Shown in pieces: positions 26,951 through 36,086 of a stretch of DNA of 64,000 bases; positions within the stretch are counted from its first letter, which is position 1; every line of letters starts with the position of its first letter. The notes beneath the pieces were generated by a model. That model searched no databases. It was given only the letters and a program-made list of their open reading frames with translations, and was not told the DNA's origin. The stretch comes from a bacterium (GTDB lineage Bacteria; Zhuqueibacterota; QNDG01; JAFGCO01). The stretch covers positions 19,993-83,992 of the forward strand of contig JAFGGN010000076.1 of assembly GCA_016930535.1 (NCBI GenBank). The letters run 5' to 3'. Both the position numbers and the translations under genes were made by a program.

Positions 26951-28986
26951 TGAAATGGATCGTTTTGTTGATTTATCTGGTTTCAGGCGTCGTGGCGTTC
27001 TGCGCTGCACAGGAGAAGGTGAATTTCAATCTGATGCCCATGCCGGCACGGATTGCCTCCGTATCCGGGCAGTTCCGTTTAAACGATGGCTTTCGTATAA
27101 TTGTTACGGGCAATCCGGAGTTGCGCATGTTCAGGTCGGCCACCCGGACGCTACGTCAGTTATCAAACCGTACCGGTCTGTTTTTTAATCAGGATTATAT
27201 CGGACCGGATTCAGATGTTCTGTCCGCCGCCATGCGGATTCAAGTCGTGCGGCCGGGCCGGTTACAGCTTGGTGAAGACGAGTCCTATGAACTGAATATT
27301 CTGCCGGGAAGAATCGAACTTACCGCGCCGACGGATCTGGGTGCAATCCGGGGATTGGCCACCCTGCTTCAGCTGCTGGATGCCGATCCGGAAGGATATT
27401 TTTTCCCCTGTGTTTCCGTTCAGGACCGGCCGCGATTTCCCTGGCGGGGGCTTCTGATCGATGTCTGCCGACATTTCATGCCTGTGGACGTGATCAAACG
27501 CAATCTGGATGCAATGGCTGCGGTCAAGCTCAATGTACTGCATCTGCACCTGACCGAGGATCAGGGATTCAGGATCGAATGTAAAACCTATCCCAAACTG
27601 CATGAGCTTGGATCCGACGGATTTTATTTTACACAGGCCCAGATCAGGGACATTATCCGGTATGCAGACGAACGCGGCATCCGCGTGGTCCCCGAATTCG
27701 ATATGCCCGGTCACAGCACATCCTGGTTTGTCGGTTATCCGGATCTGGCCAGTGCACCTGGTCCCTATACCATTTCGAGGACGTGGGGGATACAGAAACC
27801 CGTCATGAATCCGGTTTCCGAACGGATCTATGCCTTCCTCGACGGCTTTCTGGGGGAGATGTGCAGCTTGTTTCCGGATGCGTATATGCATATCGGAGGG
27901 GACGAGGCCCAATTCGAACAGTGGGAAAAGAACCGGGTAATACGCCAGTTCATGCGGGACCAGAGCATTCGCGATTATCACGAATTGCAGGCGGTGTTCA
28001 TCCGGCGTATCTTTGAAAAACTGAGTTATTATGGAAAAAACATGATGGGCTGGGACGAAATACTGCATCCGGATCTGTCCGATTCCATACTGATTCAGTC
28101 CTGGCGGGGCCGGGAGGCCATGCTGGAATGTGCCCGCAAAGGGATTTGCACGATTCTTTCGAACGGATATTATATCGACTTGATTCAACCCGCGGAGGAC
28201 CATTACCTGAATGATCCGGCACCGTCGGATATGCCCCTGAACATGGAGCAAAGAAAATATATACTGGGCGGAGAGGCCACGATGTGGACGGAATATGTCA
28301 CTCAGGAAACGGTGGATTCGCGAATTTGGCCGAGAACGGCAGCCATTGCCGAGCGATTATGGTCACCTGAATCCGTCAATGATGTCCGGAACATGTACAG
28401 CAGGCTGAAAATAATTTCTTTACAGCTGGAAACCTATGGACTGATGCACGAAAAAAATGTTGATATGATGCTGCGCCGTCTGGCGGGCACACCCGAAATA
28501 GCCTGTCTCAGGCATCTGACGGATGTGCTGGAACCGGTTAAATACTATCAACGCAGCGCACAACGTGATTACACCTCGTATTCGCCTCTGACGCGGCTTG
28601 TGGATGCGGCGCGCCCGGATGCAGAAGTCGCAAGAGAATTCAGATGGGCAGTGGACCGTTTTTGTGCAAACCCGGAAGATGCGACGGCGATGCAGACCAT
28701 ACGCGATATGCTCGGATTCTGGATACAGAACCACGCCGGTCTGGACCGGCTGATCCAGCAGTCACCTGCCCTGAAAGAGGCCCGTCCGCTGGCCATAAAT
28801 CTGTACGGGTGCGCAAAGACGGGAATCGAAGCCTTGAATAAAATAGCAAACCATGAAGCAGTCAGTAAAAAGTGGAAAAAACAGCAGCTGAAAATACTCG
28901 AAAGTATGGACAAACCGCATGCCCAGGCGGAACTGATGATCGTGCCGGCCATTGAGAAACTGGTCTCGGCCATTGGTGAGACCTGA
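26950..28986 (+). CDS. Beta-N-acetylhexosaminidase, GH20
   Basis: 678 residues with a signal peptide (VLLIYLVSGVVAFCAAQ). An N-terminal GH20b domain is followed by the catalytic barrel: RGLLIDVCRHF, HLHLTEDQGFRIE, and the acid-base pair Asp318-Glu319 in HIGGDEAQF. These enzymes remove terminal GlcNAc or GalNAc from chitooligosaccharides and glycans by substrate-assisted catalysis. The ATG at 26950 overlaps the symporter stop and starts a signal peptide; the frame is open farther upstream but only inside the symporter gene. The tail after about 540 is helical. Exported, probably periplasmic or surface. Operon: symporter, GH20, NagX-like. Confidence 0.93.
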   Translation: MKWIVLLIYLVSGVVAFCAAQEKVNFNLMPMPARIASVSGQFRLNDGFRIIVTGNPELRMFRSATRTLRQLSNRTGLFFNQDYIGPDSDVLSAAMRIQVVRPGRLQLGEDESYELNILPGRIELTAPTDLGAIRGLATLLQLLDADPEGYFFPCVSVQDRPRFPWRGLLIDVCRHFMPVDVIKRNLDAMAAVKLNVLHLHLTEDQGFRIECKTYPKLHELGSDGFYFTQAQIRDIIRYADERGIRVVPEFDMPGHSTSWFVGYPDLASAPGPYTISRTWGIQKPVMNPVSERIYAFLDGFLGEMCSLFPDAYMHIGGDEAQFEQWEKNRVIRQFMRDQSIRDYHELQAVFIRRIFEKLSYYGKNMMGWDEILHPDLSDSILIQSWRGREAMLECARKGICTILSNGYYIDLIQPAEDHYLNDPAPSDMPLNMEQRKYILGGEATMWTEYVTQETVDSRIWPRTAAIAERLWSPESVNDVRNMYSRLKIISLQLETYGLMHEKNVDMMLRRLAGTPEIACLRHLTDVLEPVKYYQRSAQRDYTSYSPLTRLVDAARPDAEVAREFRWAVDRFCANPEDATAMQTIRDMLGFWIQNHAGLDRLIQQSPALKEARPLAINLYGCAKTGIEALNKIANHEAVSKKWKKQQLKILESMDKPHAQAELMIVPAIEKLVSAIGET

Positions 28987-29066
28987 TTGAAAATAGTTAT
29001 GTGAAACTGCAGTGGAATCATTAAATTGAAATCTGAAGAACCCTGTCATATTCCCGGAGCCGGCGC

Positions 29067-30215
29067 ATGCAGATGCAATCACAATCCCAGAGATTGATGT
29101 CACTCGATGTTTTCAGGGGACTGACCATCGCAGGTATGATTCTGGTCAATAATCCGGGTAACTGGGATCATGTTTACCGGCCGCTTCTGCATGCTGAATG
29201 GCATGGCTGGACGCCTACAGATCTGATTTTCCCTTTCTTCCTTTTTATCGTCGGGATTTCAATCAAACTCTCCCTCGATAAATACCTTAAACTGGGGAAG
29301 TCCAGATCCGTCATTTTACCGCGGATTTTCCGCAGAACGGCGTTGCTGTTTGTTCTTGGGCTGATTTTACAGGGATTCCCGCATTATGATCTGTCCGTGA
29401 TACGAATTCCCGGCGTGCTTCCGCGCATTTCAGTCTGTTACCTGCTCGTCTCACTTCTGTATCTGGCCCATGTAAAAACGGCCGGAGGCAGATTGTATTT
29501 TTCTCCGCAATTCATGTTGTGGACGGGGCTTGGATTTCTGGCGTTCTATTATGTTTTAATGCAGTTTGTCCCGGTACCCGGTTACGGTTCCGGCCGGTGG
29601 GATTCGCCTGAAGGAAACCTGGCTGCCTATATTGACAGGGCTGTATTCGGCGCTCATCTGTGGCGGCTTTCCCGGATATGGGATCCCGAGGGATTGCTCA
29701 GCACTTTACCGGCTCTGACCACGACGATAACGGGCGTGATCTGTGCCTGGTGGCTTAAACTGCAGCATCAGAACAGGCTTCAGAAACTGTCCATGCTCTT
29801 TATCGCCGGTGCAGCCGGTATTCTTATCGCCTATGCATGCAGCCTGTTGGTGCCGATCAATAAAAACCTGTGGACACCGTCCTTTGTGTTTCTGAGTTCC
29901 GGTTTCGCGTCGCTCGTGCTGGGTGCCTGCGTCTGGCTGGTGGATATGAAATCGTGGAAGCGCTGGGCACAATCGTTTGTCGTACTGGGAAGCAATGCCA
30001 TTACCGTCTATTTTCTGTCCTCGATCGCGGGCGTCATACTGGCAATGGTTCATATTTCCGGCGATATGTCGATCAAGCTCTGGCTCTATCAATCCGTCTT
30101 TGATCCGGTTTTTGGTGCCACGCTGGGTTCTCTCATGTATGCGCTGATTTATGTCCTGTTCTGGGTGGGCGTGATGGCCGTGCTGTATGTGCACAGGGTT
30201 TTTATCAGGGTGTGA
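29067..30215 (+). CDS. NagX/HGSNAT-like membrane acetyltransferase family protein
   Basis: 382 residues, about ten hydrophobic segments. RLMSLDVFRGLTIAGMILVNNPG near the start and AEWHGWTPTDLIFPFFLFIVG are the family marks of heparan-alpha-glucosaminide N-acetyltransferase-like proteins (NagX, DUF5009), with the His of EWHGWT as the probable acetyl carrier by analogy with HGSNAT. In bacteria nagX lies in N-acetylglucosamine and chitin operons. Here it is 80 bases after a GH20 gene, which fits transmembrane acetylation of amino sugars. Two alternative ATGs (29067, 29073) are equally plausible. Confidence 0.82.
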   Translation: MQMQSQSQRLMSLDVFRGLTIAGMILVNNPGNWDHVYRPLLHAEWHGWTPTDLIFPFFLFIVGISIKLSLDKYLKLGKSRSVILPRIFRRTALLFVLGLILQGFPHYDLSVIRIPGVLPRISVCYLLVSLLYLAHVKTAGGRLYFSPQFMLWTGLGFLAFYYVLMQFVPVPGYGSGRWDSPEGNLAAYIDRAVFGAHLWRLSRIWDPEGLLSTLPALTTTITGVICAWWLKLQHQNRLQKLSMLFIAGAAGILIAYACSLLVPINKNLWTPSFVFLSSGFASLVLGACVWLVDMKSWKRWAQSFVVLGSNAITVYFLSSIAGVILAMVHISGDMSIKLWLYQSVFDPVFGATLGSLMYALIYVLFWVGVMAVLYVHRVFIRV

Positions 30216-30235
30216 TGGTGAACGGTCTGTGCGAC

Positions 30236-30770
30236 GTATATGGCGGTAAAGAATCGGAGATCCGGAGAACCGGTGAAACGGAGATGGTAAAAACAGATCA
30301 CGGACGGTTAGACCGCTGATCGCTTAAAAGCAGTATAAGGGTATATGAGTATATGGGTATATGAGTATATGAGTGTATGGGGCCCCGCTGCCCTTTCCCC
30401 TTCATGATGACCGCGGACGGCGGACCGCGGACCGCTGAAAAATACCAAATAACAAATCCCAAAAAACAAATAAATTACAAATAACAAATACCAAACGAAA
30501 TTGGCAATGCGAATGGCTGGTCTCAGACCGAGAATGCATCGGAGGACCGGAGACGCGGCGAAACGGAGACTGAAAACCGACCTCGCCTTTTTCTCCGTCT
30601 CACCGTTTCTCATCTCCCCGATTCATGCGCCAACCTTACGAATGCTCAATCTTCCCTGGTCTTTATTCTTTGGTCTTTGTTCTTTATTCTTTAATCTTGT
30701 CTCTTTAATCTTTTTCTCCGTCTCACCGTTTCTCATCTCTCCGTTTCTCTCTCCGGCTTGACGACCCAAT
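30236..30770. repeat. Mosaic intergenic repeat island B
   Basis: Nearly the whole 600-base gap between the NagX-like gene and the peptidase. It contains GGTGAAACGGAGATGG, TTAAAAGCAGTATA (30324-30337, same as 8643-8656), GTATATGAGTATATGGGTATATG runs, a 19-mer at 30376-30394 identical to 8687-8705, GACCGCGGAC words, an A-rich AAATAACAAAT run, and then complementary pyrimidine words: CTCCGTCTCACCGTTTCTCATCTC twice (near 30592 and 30717) and TCTTTATTCTTTGGTCTTTG. No gene is credible inside. Confidence 0.75.
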
Positions 30771-30811
30771 GACCCTAAGACCCAAAGACCCGATCAACCT
30801 TATTGACCCGT

Positions 30812-31996
30812 TCACGTCCCCGGTCCGATCATGATGATTTCTTCCTGAGGTTCCGACAGGAACTCGCATCCGGTTTCCGTGACCACGACAATTTCCTCGA
30901 TCGTGGCCACGCCGTGACCGGGAACCGTAAGCCGGGGTTCCAGTGTGAATACCTGCCCGGCTTCCACCTTCGAATGGGGCAGATCGCCGTACCGTTCCCA
31001 TTTGGGGCATAACAGAGTGGAACCGTCATGGGCCTTGCGTCCCACCTGATGGCCCAGGGCATGCGGGTATTCCGCATACCCGGCATCCGTGATGTGGGTT
31101 CTCGCCACTTCATCCACGGCCCATCCCTCGACGCCCGGTTTCAGGAATCCGGCGGCTTTCCGGATGGCGTCCCGTATCACCCGGAATCCATTTTCAACGG
31201 CTTCGGGCGGCACGATCTCTCCCTGCCGCAGAAAATACCATGTCCGCTGCAGATCCGAAACATAACCGTTCCAGCGCACACCGAAATCGATATTCATGAT
31301 ATGGCCGGGTTCTATCAGGCGGCCCGTGGGTGTGGCATGCGCGCCCGCACTGTCCGGTCCGGTGAATACAGCCGGACATTGATCTGCATCCCATGCAGGT
31401 TCGAGGTTCTTCTCTTCCATTTTCTGACGGATAAAATCCGCCACGTCAAATTCACTCATGCCCGGCCGGACATGTTCTGTCACTGCATCAAACAGTTTTA
31501 ACGTCTCCCGGATGGCACCGCGTATATGTTCTATTTCAGTGCCGGATTTACGTCCTCTCAGCGCCGAAATGACCGCCTCACTGGATTCAATACGGTCCGC
31601 ATAGGGCGTTCCTTTCAGATACGACATCAGAAGCAGATACATGCCGTGTGTCATGCCGTCGGCCGTCACATCGTTGGTCGAGAAATTGATCACGATCTTT
31701 TGCGGATCCAGTCTTTTCAGGAGCTTCAGCAGGGCCGGTTTGATTGAATCCACGTATCCCACCACTTCATAATCCGCATGATCTCTGACATTCTGCATAT
31801 CCAGGCTGCCGACAACGGCGATTTTTTCACCGCCGCCCGTCAGAATAAAGGCGGACGGCCAGACCACATGGGCGCCCAGTATCAGATCGAGAACAGGATC
31901 CGGCGTGCTTGAGGTTTCGCGCACAAATGTGAGCCACATATCGATGCCGCGTTCATTTAAAATGTGCACGGCCTGGTTCAATTTTTCATCTATCAT
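30812..31996 (-). CDS. M24-family metallopeptidase, Xaa-Pro aminopeptidase type
   Basis: 394 residues; the ATG at 31996 has a GGGGAG site, whereas an ATG eight codons upstream has none. An N-terminal creatinase-like domain (about 1-150) precedes a pita-bread catalytic domain with the expected metal ligands: Asp pair in IDFGVRWNGYVSDLQRTW, His in HALGHQVG, and two Glu in TLEPRL and ATIEEIV. These enzymes cut N-terminal residues before proline in cytoplasmic peptides. Related creatinase-type hydrolases are an alternative. It is divergent from nothing and ends against repeat island B. Confidence 0.88.
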   Translation of the reverse strand: MIDEKLNQAVHILNERGIDMWLTFVRETSSTPDPVLDLILGAHVVWPSAFILTGGGEKIAVVGSLDMQNVRDHADYEVVGYVDSIKPALLKLLKRLDPQKIVINFSTNDVTADGMTHGMYLLLMSYLKGTPYADRIESSEAVISALRGRKSGTEIEHIRGAIRETLKLFDAVTEHVRPGMSEFDVADFIRQKMEEKNLEPAWDADQCPAVFTGPDSAGAHATPTGRLIEPGHIMNIDFGVRWNGYVSDLQRTWYFLRQGEIVPPEAVENGFRVIRDAIRKAAGFLKPGVEGWAVDEVARTHITDAGYAEYPHALGHQVGRKAHDGSTLLCPKWERYGDLPHSKVEAGQVFTLEPRLTVPGHGVATIEEIVVVTETGCEFLSEPQEEIIMIGPGT

Positions 31997-32038
31997 GTTT
32001 GCTCCCCGCTTTACAGGCATCAGGGTTCAGGCATTCCG

Positions 32039-33193
32039 TCAATAAACGGATTTGCCGGTTTCCTTCATGCTCGTACGCAAATGGTTTTTATACAGGGCCT
32101 CCGTTTCCGTGATTTTTTTCTGAACCGCAGCCGGAAGCCTCAAATTCTCGTTGGGAGTTAAAAAATCCTCGACAGGTAAAATCACATTTGTAGTCCCTTT
32201 TTCCCCGGGCTGTTTGTAAATCATGATGGGAGAATAGGACACATTTTCCAGACTCACGGGCTGCAAATGGGGTGTGAGCGTGGTTTTCCTGATAGTGAAT
32301 GAAAACAGAATGCCGCTGTCCGTGTACGGATGTTTCTGGTTGGAAAGAAAGTTGCCCATAGAGTAAATGACCAGCCTGGATTTGATCCTTCCGTATTTGT
32401 CCCTCGTTCGCATCATGGTAAACGGCTGTACCACATGCGGATGTCCGCCAAGAACGATGTCGGCACCTTCTTCAAACAGGAAATCGACCAGGTTCCTTTG
32501 AACATCGTCCGGTGTCCGGCGATATTCGGCTCCGAAATGCATGAGGACGCAAATAATATCCGGTTCTATCGCATGGGCAATTGCCATATCCTCCGAAATC
32601 GCTGTTCTGTCGATAATATTGACATGCACATCCTCCGGAACGGGAATGCCGTTGGTTCCATAGGTGTAGTTCAGAAAAACGACGTCGATTTGATGACAGC
32701 GTATGACCAGAACACGGTTTTCCTGATATTCCGATGCGTTCCTGTAAGATCCGCAATGCGATATGCCCAGCGAATCGAGAACGTCCAGTGTCCGTATCAG
32801 GACCTTTCTGCCCTTGTCACAGACATGGTTGTTGGCCGTGGAGAGGATGTCGAAACCCGATTTCTTCAGGGCATCGATCAGTGCATCCGGTGCGCCGAAG
32901 CAGGGATAACCCGAATAATTGCGGCCCGGAAGCGTGGTTTCGAGATTGCCGATGGTCAGGTCGGGAGCGGAGAGCCGGTCTTTGATATATCGGAAGCTGG
33001 GTGTGAAATCGTATTGCTTCAGCGTATCATCCCATGCAGACTCGATTTGTGAATCATGAATCATGATATCACCGACCACGGTCACGGTACAGCTGTCCGT
33101 GTGAAGCGGCTGAATCTGTGAAAGGAGCGGAAACAGGGTGATAACCGAACCAATTCCCGTCCACAGCAGAAAGCGAAACCTGTATTTTTTCAT
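32039..33193 (-). CDS. CapA-like metallophosphatase-fold protein
   Basis: About 384 residues; an N-terminal hydrophobic anchor (about residues 8-28) is followed by the CapA/PgsA calcineurin-like domain: VTVVGDIMIHD, GNLETTL, TANNHVCDKG, LMHFGAEY and GGHPHVVQP. CapA family proteins take part in poly-gamma-glutamate or other capsule synthesis or release, and some are phosphoesterases. The start at 33193 is chosen because the promoter upstream leaves a 23-base leader; an ATG at 33205 is possible. It lies 43 bases after the peptidase start on the same strand, so the two form an operon. Confidence 0.85.
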   Translation of the reverse strand: MKKYRFRFLLWTGIGSVITLFPLLSQIQPLHTDSCTVTVVGDIMIHDSQIESAWDDTLKQYDFTPSFRYIKDRLSAPDLTIGNLETTLPGRNYSGYPCFGAPDALIDALKKSGFDILSTANNHVCDKGRKVLIRTLDVLDSLGISHCGSYRNASEYQENRVLVIRCHQIDVVFLNYTYGTNGIPVPEDVHVNIIDRTAISEDMAIAHAIEPDIICVLMHFGAEYRRTPDDVQRNLVDFLFEEGADIVLGGHPHVVQPFTMMRTRDKYGRIKSRLVIYSMGNFLSNQKHPYTDSGILFSFTIRKTTLTPHLQPVSLENVSYSPIMIYKQPGEKGTTNVILPVEDFLTPNENLRLPAAVQKKITETEALYKNHLRTSMKETGKSVY

Positions 33194-33222
33194 ATGTTTC
33201 TTCATTTGCCGTTTGTTACTTA

Positions 33223-33251
33223 ATCGTACAAAATCCTGTCTACTTTGTCAA
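33223..33251 (-). promoter_or_regulatory. Sigma-70-type promoter for the CapA-like/peptidase operon
   Basis: On the minus strand TTGACA (33246-33251), 17-base spacer, TACGAT (33223-33228). It is placed just before the CapA-like gene. Confidence 0.65.
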
Positions 33252-33422
33252 GCCGTTTACAATTTTTTACAGAAAACCGGTATGATTTATTGTCATAATT
33301 TTGTATCTTAAAACCTTAAAAAATCCGCGAATCGACTGACCCGGCCCTTCCGGACGTTTTTATCCGGTTCGTTTTGACCGTTTTAAGACAAAAATCCGCC
33401 GTCAATTCATGAAGGGATTCCA

Positions 33423-35960
33423 ATGCGTAAACCGATTCATATCGCTTTGATATTCTGCTGGATGCTCAGTGCCAGTGTTACCGGTGCAAGTCCTGATTTC
33501 ATTCATTATATGCATCCCAGGCCAGGCGCACAATACGTCAATCCGGAATCCTGCCTCCTGTTCCGGTTCTCCGGGGAATACAGGGAAAGCCGGCCGACGA
33601 TCCGGGTTCAGGGTTCCAAAAGCGGCTTCTGCATCGGTACCATGACGAAAAGCCCGGAGCCGGCTACCACTATTTTCAGACCCGATACGCCTTTTGAGCC
33701 CTGCGAGACTATTGTTGTGGGTATCTCCCTGGCGAACCGGACTTTCTCCTATTCATTTTCGACTTCCAGCACGGAACCGGTCAGATGTTCCGAACCGGCG
33801 CTGGTCAAAGCACCCCGGCAGGAGGGGACAGACCCTGACCTTCAGGTGTTCGGCGAGCCCACAATTCTTTCCAACGGGGTTTCCGTACCGAGTGATTTCC
33901 CGTATCTCAATATCCGCATCAATGAGCAGCCGGGAGAGGGGAAAATCATCCTGAACCGGAGAAACACCGAATCGCCCTTTATCCTCATTTTCAACAATGA
34001 TGGCACACCTTTCTGGTATCAGCGTGTGCCCTTCAATATGCGTGAATTTAAAAAACAGCCATCCGGGCTGCTGACCGGATTTTGCATCGGTCAGGATCCG
34101 GAACCTTCCTTTTATATCGGTATGGACAGCACCTACGCCGTGGTCGATACATTCGTCACGGGCCCCGGTTATTATGTGGACGAGCATGAACTGCTCCTGC
34201 TGCCAGACGGACATTATCTGATCATTGCAGAAGAGCGGTTGTCGCATGTGGATATGACACAGATTGTGGAAGGCGGAAATCCCGATGCGCGTATCGATGT
34301 GACCCATATTCAGGAAATGGATGAGAAGGACCAGGTGGTCTGGGAATGGCGCAGTCTGGATCATTTTCAGTTTACGGATACGGATCCGCGACTCGTCAAT
34401 ATCAGAAATGCGTATTTTGATTTTGCGCATATCAATTCCATCGACATCGATGAGGACGGTCACCTGGTGATTTCCAGCAGGCATCTGTCCGAGGTGACCA
34501 AAATACATCGTGAAACCGGGGACATCATCTGGAGACTGGGCGGATTGAACAATGAGTTTACATTTGTCGGCGATCCCCTGGACGGATTTTCCGCTCAGCA
34601 TGATGCACGCTGCCTTGGAAACGGGCATTATACGTTATTCGACAATGGCAACGGGCATAATCCGCCGGAATCCAGGGCCGTGGAATATGTGCTTGATACG
34701 AAAGCCATGACTGCTACCCTGGTCTGGGAACACAGGGAGTCGCCCCGGTATTTTGCCGGACGCTTCGGCAATGTGCAGCAGCTGCCCAACGGGAACAAAC
34801 TGGTCAACTGGGGAGCGGCCATTTATCCGAAAGTAAGTGAGATCCGGCCTGACGGGACCAAGGCATATGAGATGAATTTTGCGATGGGATCCGAGTGTTA
34901 CCGGGTGCATAGGGAGCCGTGGAACGCACCGGCCCTGAAACCCTATCTTCTGGTTGAGCCCGAACCGGATGGCGCGACCCTGTTGTTCAATCAGTTCGGC
35001 GACCCGGATGTGGATTATTATAAAATCTACAGCGGACTTTCCCGGAATCCGGTAACGCTGACGGATACCAGCAGACACACCTTGAAAAAGCTGACCCGGT
35101 TTGATGAGAATAAAATCTATTATTTCCGTGTAACATCCGTAAACAAGTCGGGCCTGGAATCCGTCTATTCCAATGAGGAATCCATGCTCGTCAAGATTGT
35201 CGAACCCGGAGAGAATTGTGTTCTCAACGGGGATTTTTCCGAACTCAATGAATTCTGGGACCTGGTGACAACCGGTGATGTTCAAGCCGATGGATCAGTG
35301 GAGGAAGGAAGTTATCATATCGCGATCAGTCAGGTTCCGGATAATGGCCAGTGGACCGTATCACTCGGCCAGATGCCGGTCCGGATCGAACGGATGCAAT
35401 CCTACATTCTGTCATTCGAAGCCTGGGCCGGGGAAATAATGCGCATACAACCCGCAGTGATTCAATTGAGCAGCGGACAGGATTATGCACGGATCGGAGA
35501 CATGCAGGTCAGCACGGAAAGAAAAACGTATGTGTATGAATTCTCGCCGTATTCGAGCATTGACAATGCGGCTCTGGTATTTATGATATCCGAAAAACCG
35601 GGAGACGTGTATTTCGATCAGGTTTCGCTCAGACAGGTGATCACCCGTGTGGATCATGAAACCGCGTCCATCCGTCCGGAAAAATTCAGCCTGGGGACAA
35701 ATTTCCCCAATCCGTTCAATAACGCGACGGAGATCCGATTTTCAGTTCCCGTCCGAAGCCGGCTTGTTTTCACGGTGGTTGATATTCTGGGAAAACGCAT
35801 CCGGGATTTCGGGCAGGGCATTTATGAACGCGGCAGCCACAGCGTCCGGTTCCGGGATCCTTCAGTGGGTTCGGGGATGTATTTTTATGAAATGCGCGCC
35901 ATGCCGCTGAATGGGGAAACTGGCTTCGTACAGCGCCGGAAAATGATCGTTTTGAAATGA
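33423..35960 (+). CDS. Secreted arylsulfotransferase-like protein 1 with T9SS-like tail
   Basis: 845 residues. Signal peptide, an Ig-like N-terminal domain (about 25-125), an arylsulfotransferase (ASST)-type beta-propeller (about 140-510: DEHELLLLPDGHYLIIAEE, VWEWRSLDHFQF, GDIIWRLGG, FSAQHDARCLGNGHYTLFDNGN), an Fn3-like segment (about 515-590), a jelly-roll binding-module-like domain (about 595-735), and a C-terminal sorting-like domain (NFPNPFNNAT, DILGKRI, SGMYFYEM). The propeller His in AQHDAR could be the sulfated residue by analogy with ASST. The tail resembles type IX (Por) secretion signals. It would transfer or bind sulfated phenols or glycans at the surface. First of three tandem paralogs. 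Confidence 0.82.
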   Translation: MRKPIHIALIFCWMLSASVTGASPDFIHYMHPRPGAQYVNPESCLLFRFSGEYRESRPTIRVQGSKSGFCIGTMTKSPEPATTIFRPDTPFEPCETIVVGISLANRTFSYSFSTSSTEPVRCSEPALVKAPRQEGTDPDLQVFGEPTILSNGVSVPSDFPYLNIRINEQPGEGKIILNRRNTESPFILIFNNDGTPFWYQRVPFNMREFKKQPSGLLTGFCIGQDPEPSFYIGMDSTYAVVDTFVTGPGYYVDEHELLLLPDGHYLIIAEERLSHVDMTQIVEGGNPDARIDVTHIQEMDEKDQVVWEWRSLDHFQFTDTDPRLVNIRNAYFDFAHINSIDIDEDGHLVISSRHLSEVTKIHRETGDIIWRLGGLNNEFTFVGDPLDGFSAQHDARCLGNGHYTLFDNGNGHNPPESRAVEYVLDTKAMTATLVWEHRESPRYFAGRFGNVQQLPNGNKLVNWGAAIYPKVSEIRPDGTKAYEMNFAMGSECYRVHREPWNAPALKPYLLVEPEPDGATLLFNQFGDPDVDYYKIYSGLSRNPVTLTDTSRHTLKKLTRFDENKIYYFRVTSVNKSGLESVYSNEESMLVKIVEPGENCVLNGDFSELNEFWDLVTTGDVQADGSVEEGSYHIAISQVPDNGQWTVSLGQMPVRIERMQSYILSFEAWAGEIMRIQPAVIQLSSGQDYARIGDMQVSTERKTYVYEFSPYSSIDNAALVFMISEKPGDVYFDQVSLRQVITRVDHETASIRPEKFSLGTNFPNPFNNATEIRFSVPVRSRLVFTVVDILGKRIRDFGQGIYERGSHSVRFRDPSVGSGMYFYEMRAMPLNGETGFVQRRKMIVLK

Positions 35961-36086
35961 CAGACGTGGATGTAAAAAAATGTCAGATTCGTCAGAACCG
36001 GTTCTGCAGGCGAAACCCGTCCAACCAAATACCGTAAAAATTGAGTATCAGCCGTTCATCCTCTTTCATGAATCCGGGAGTTCATC

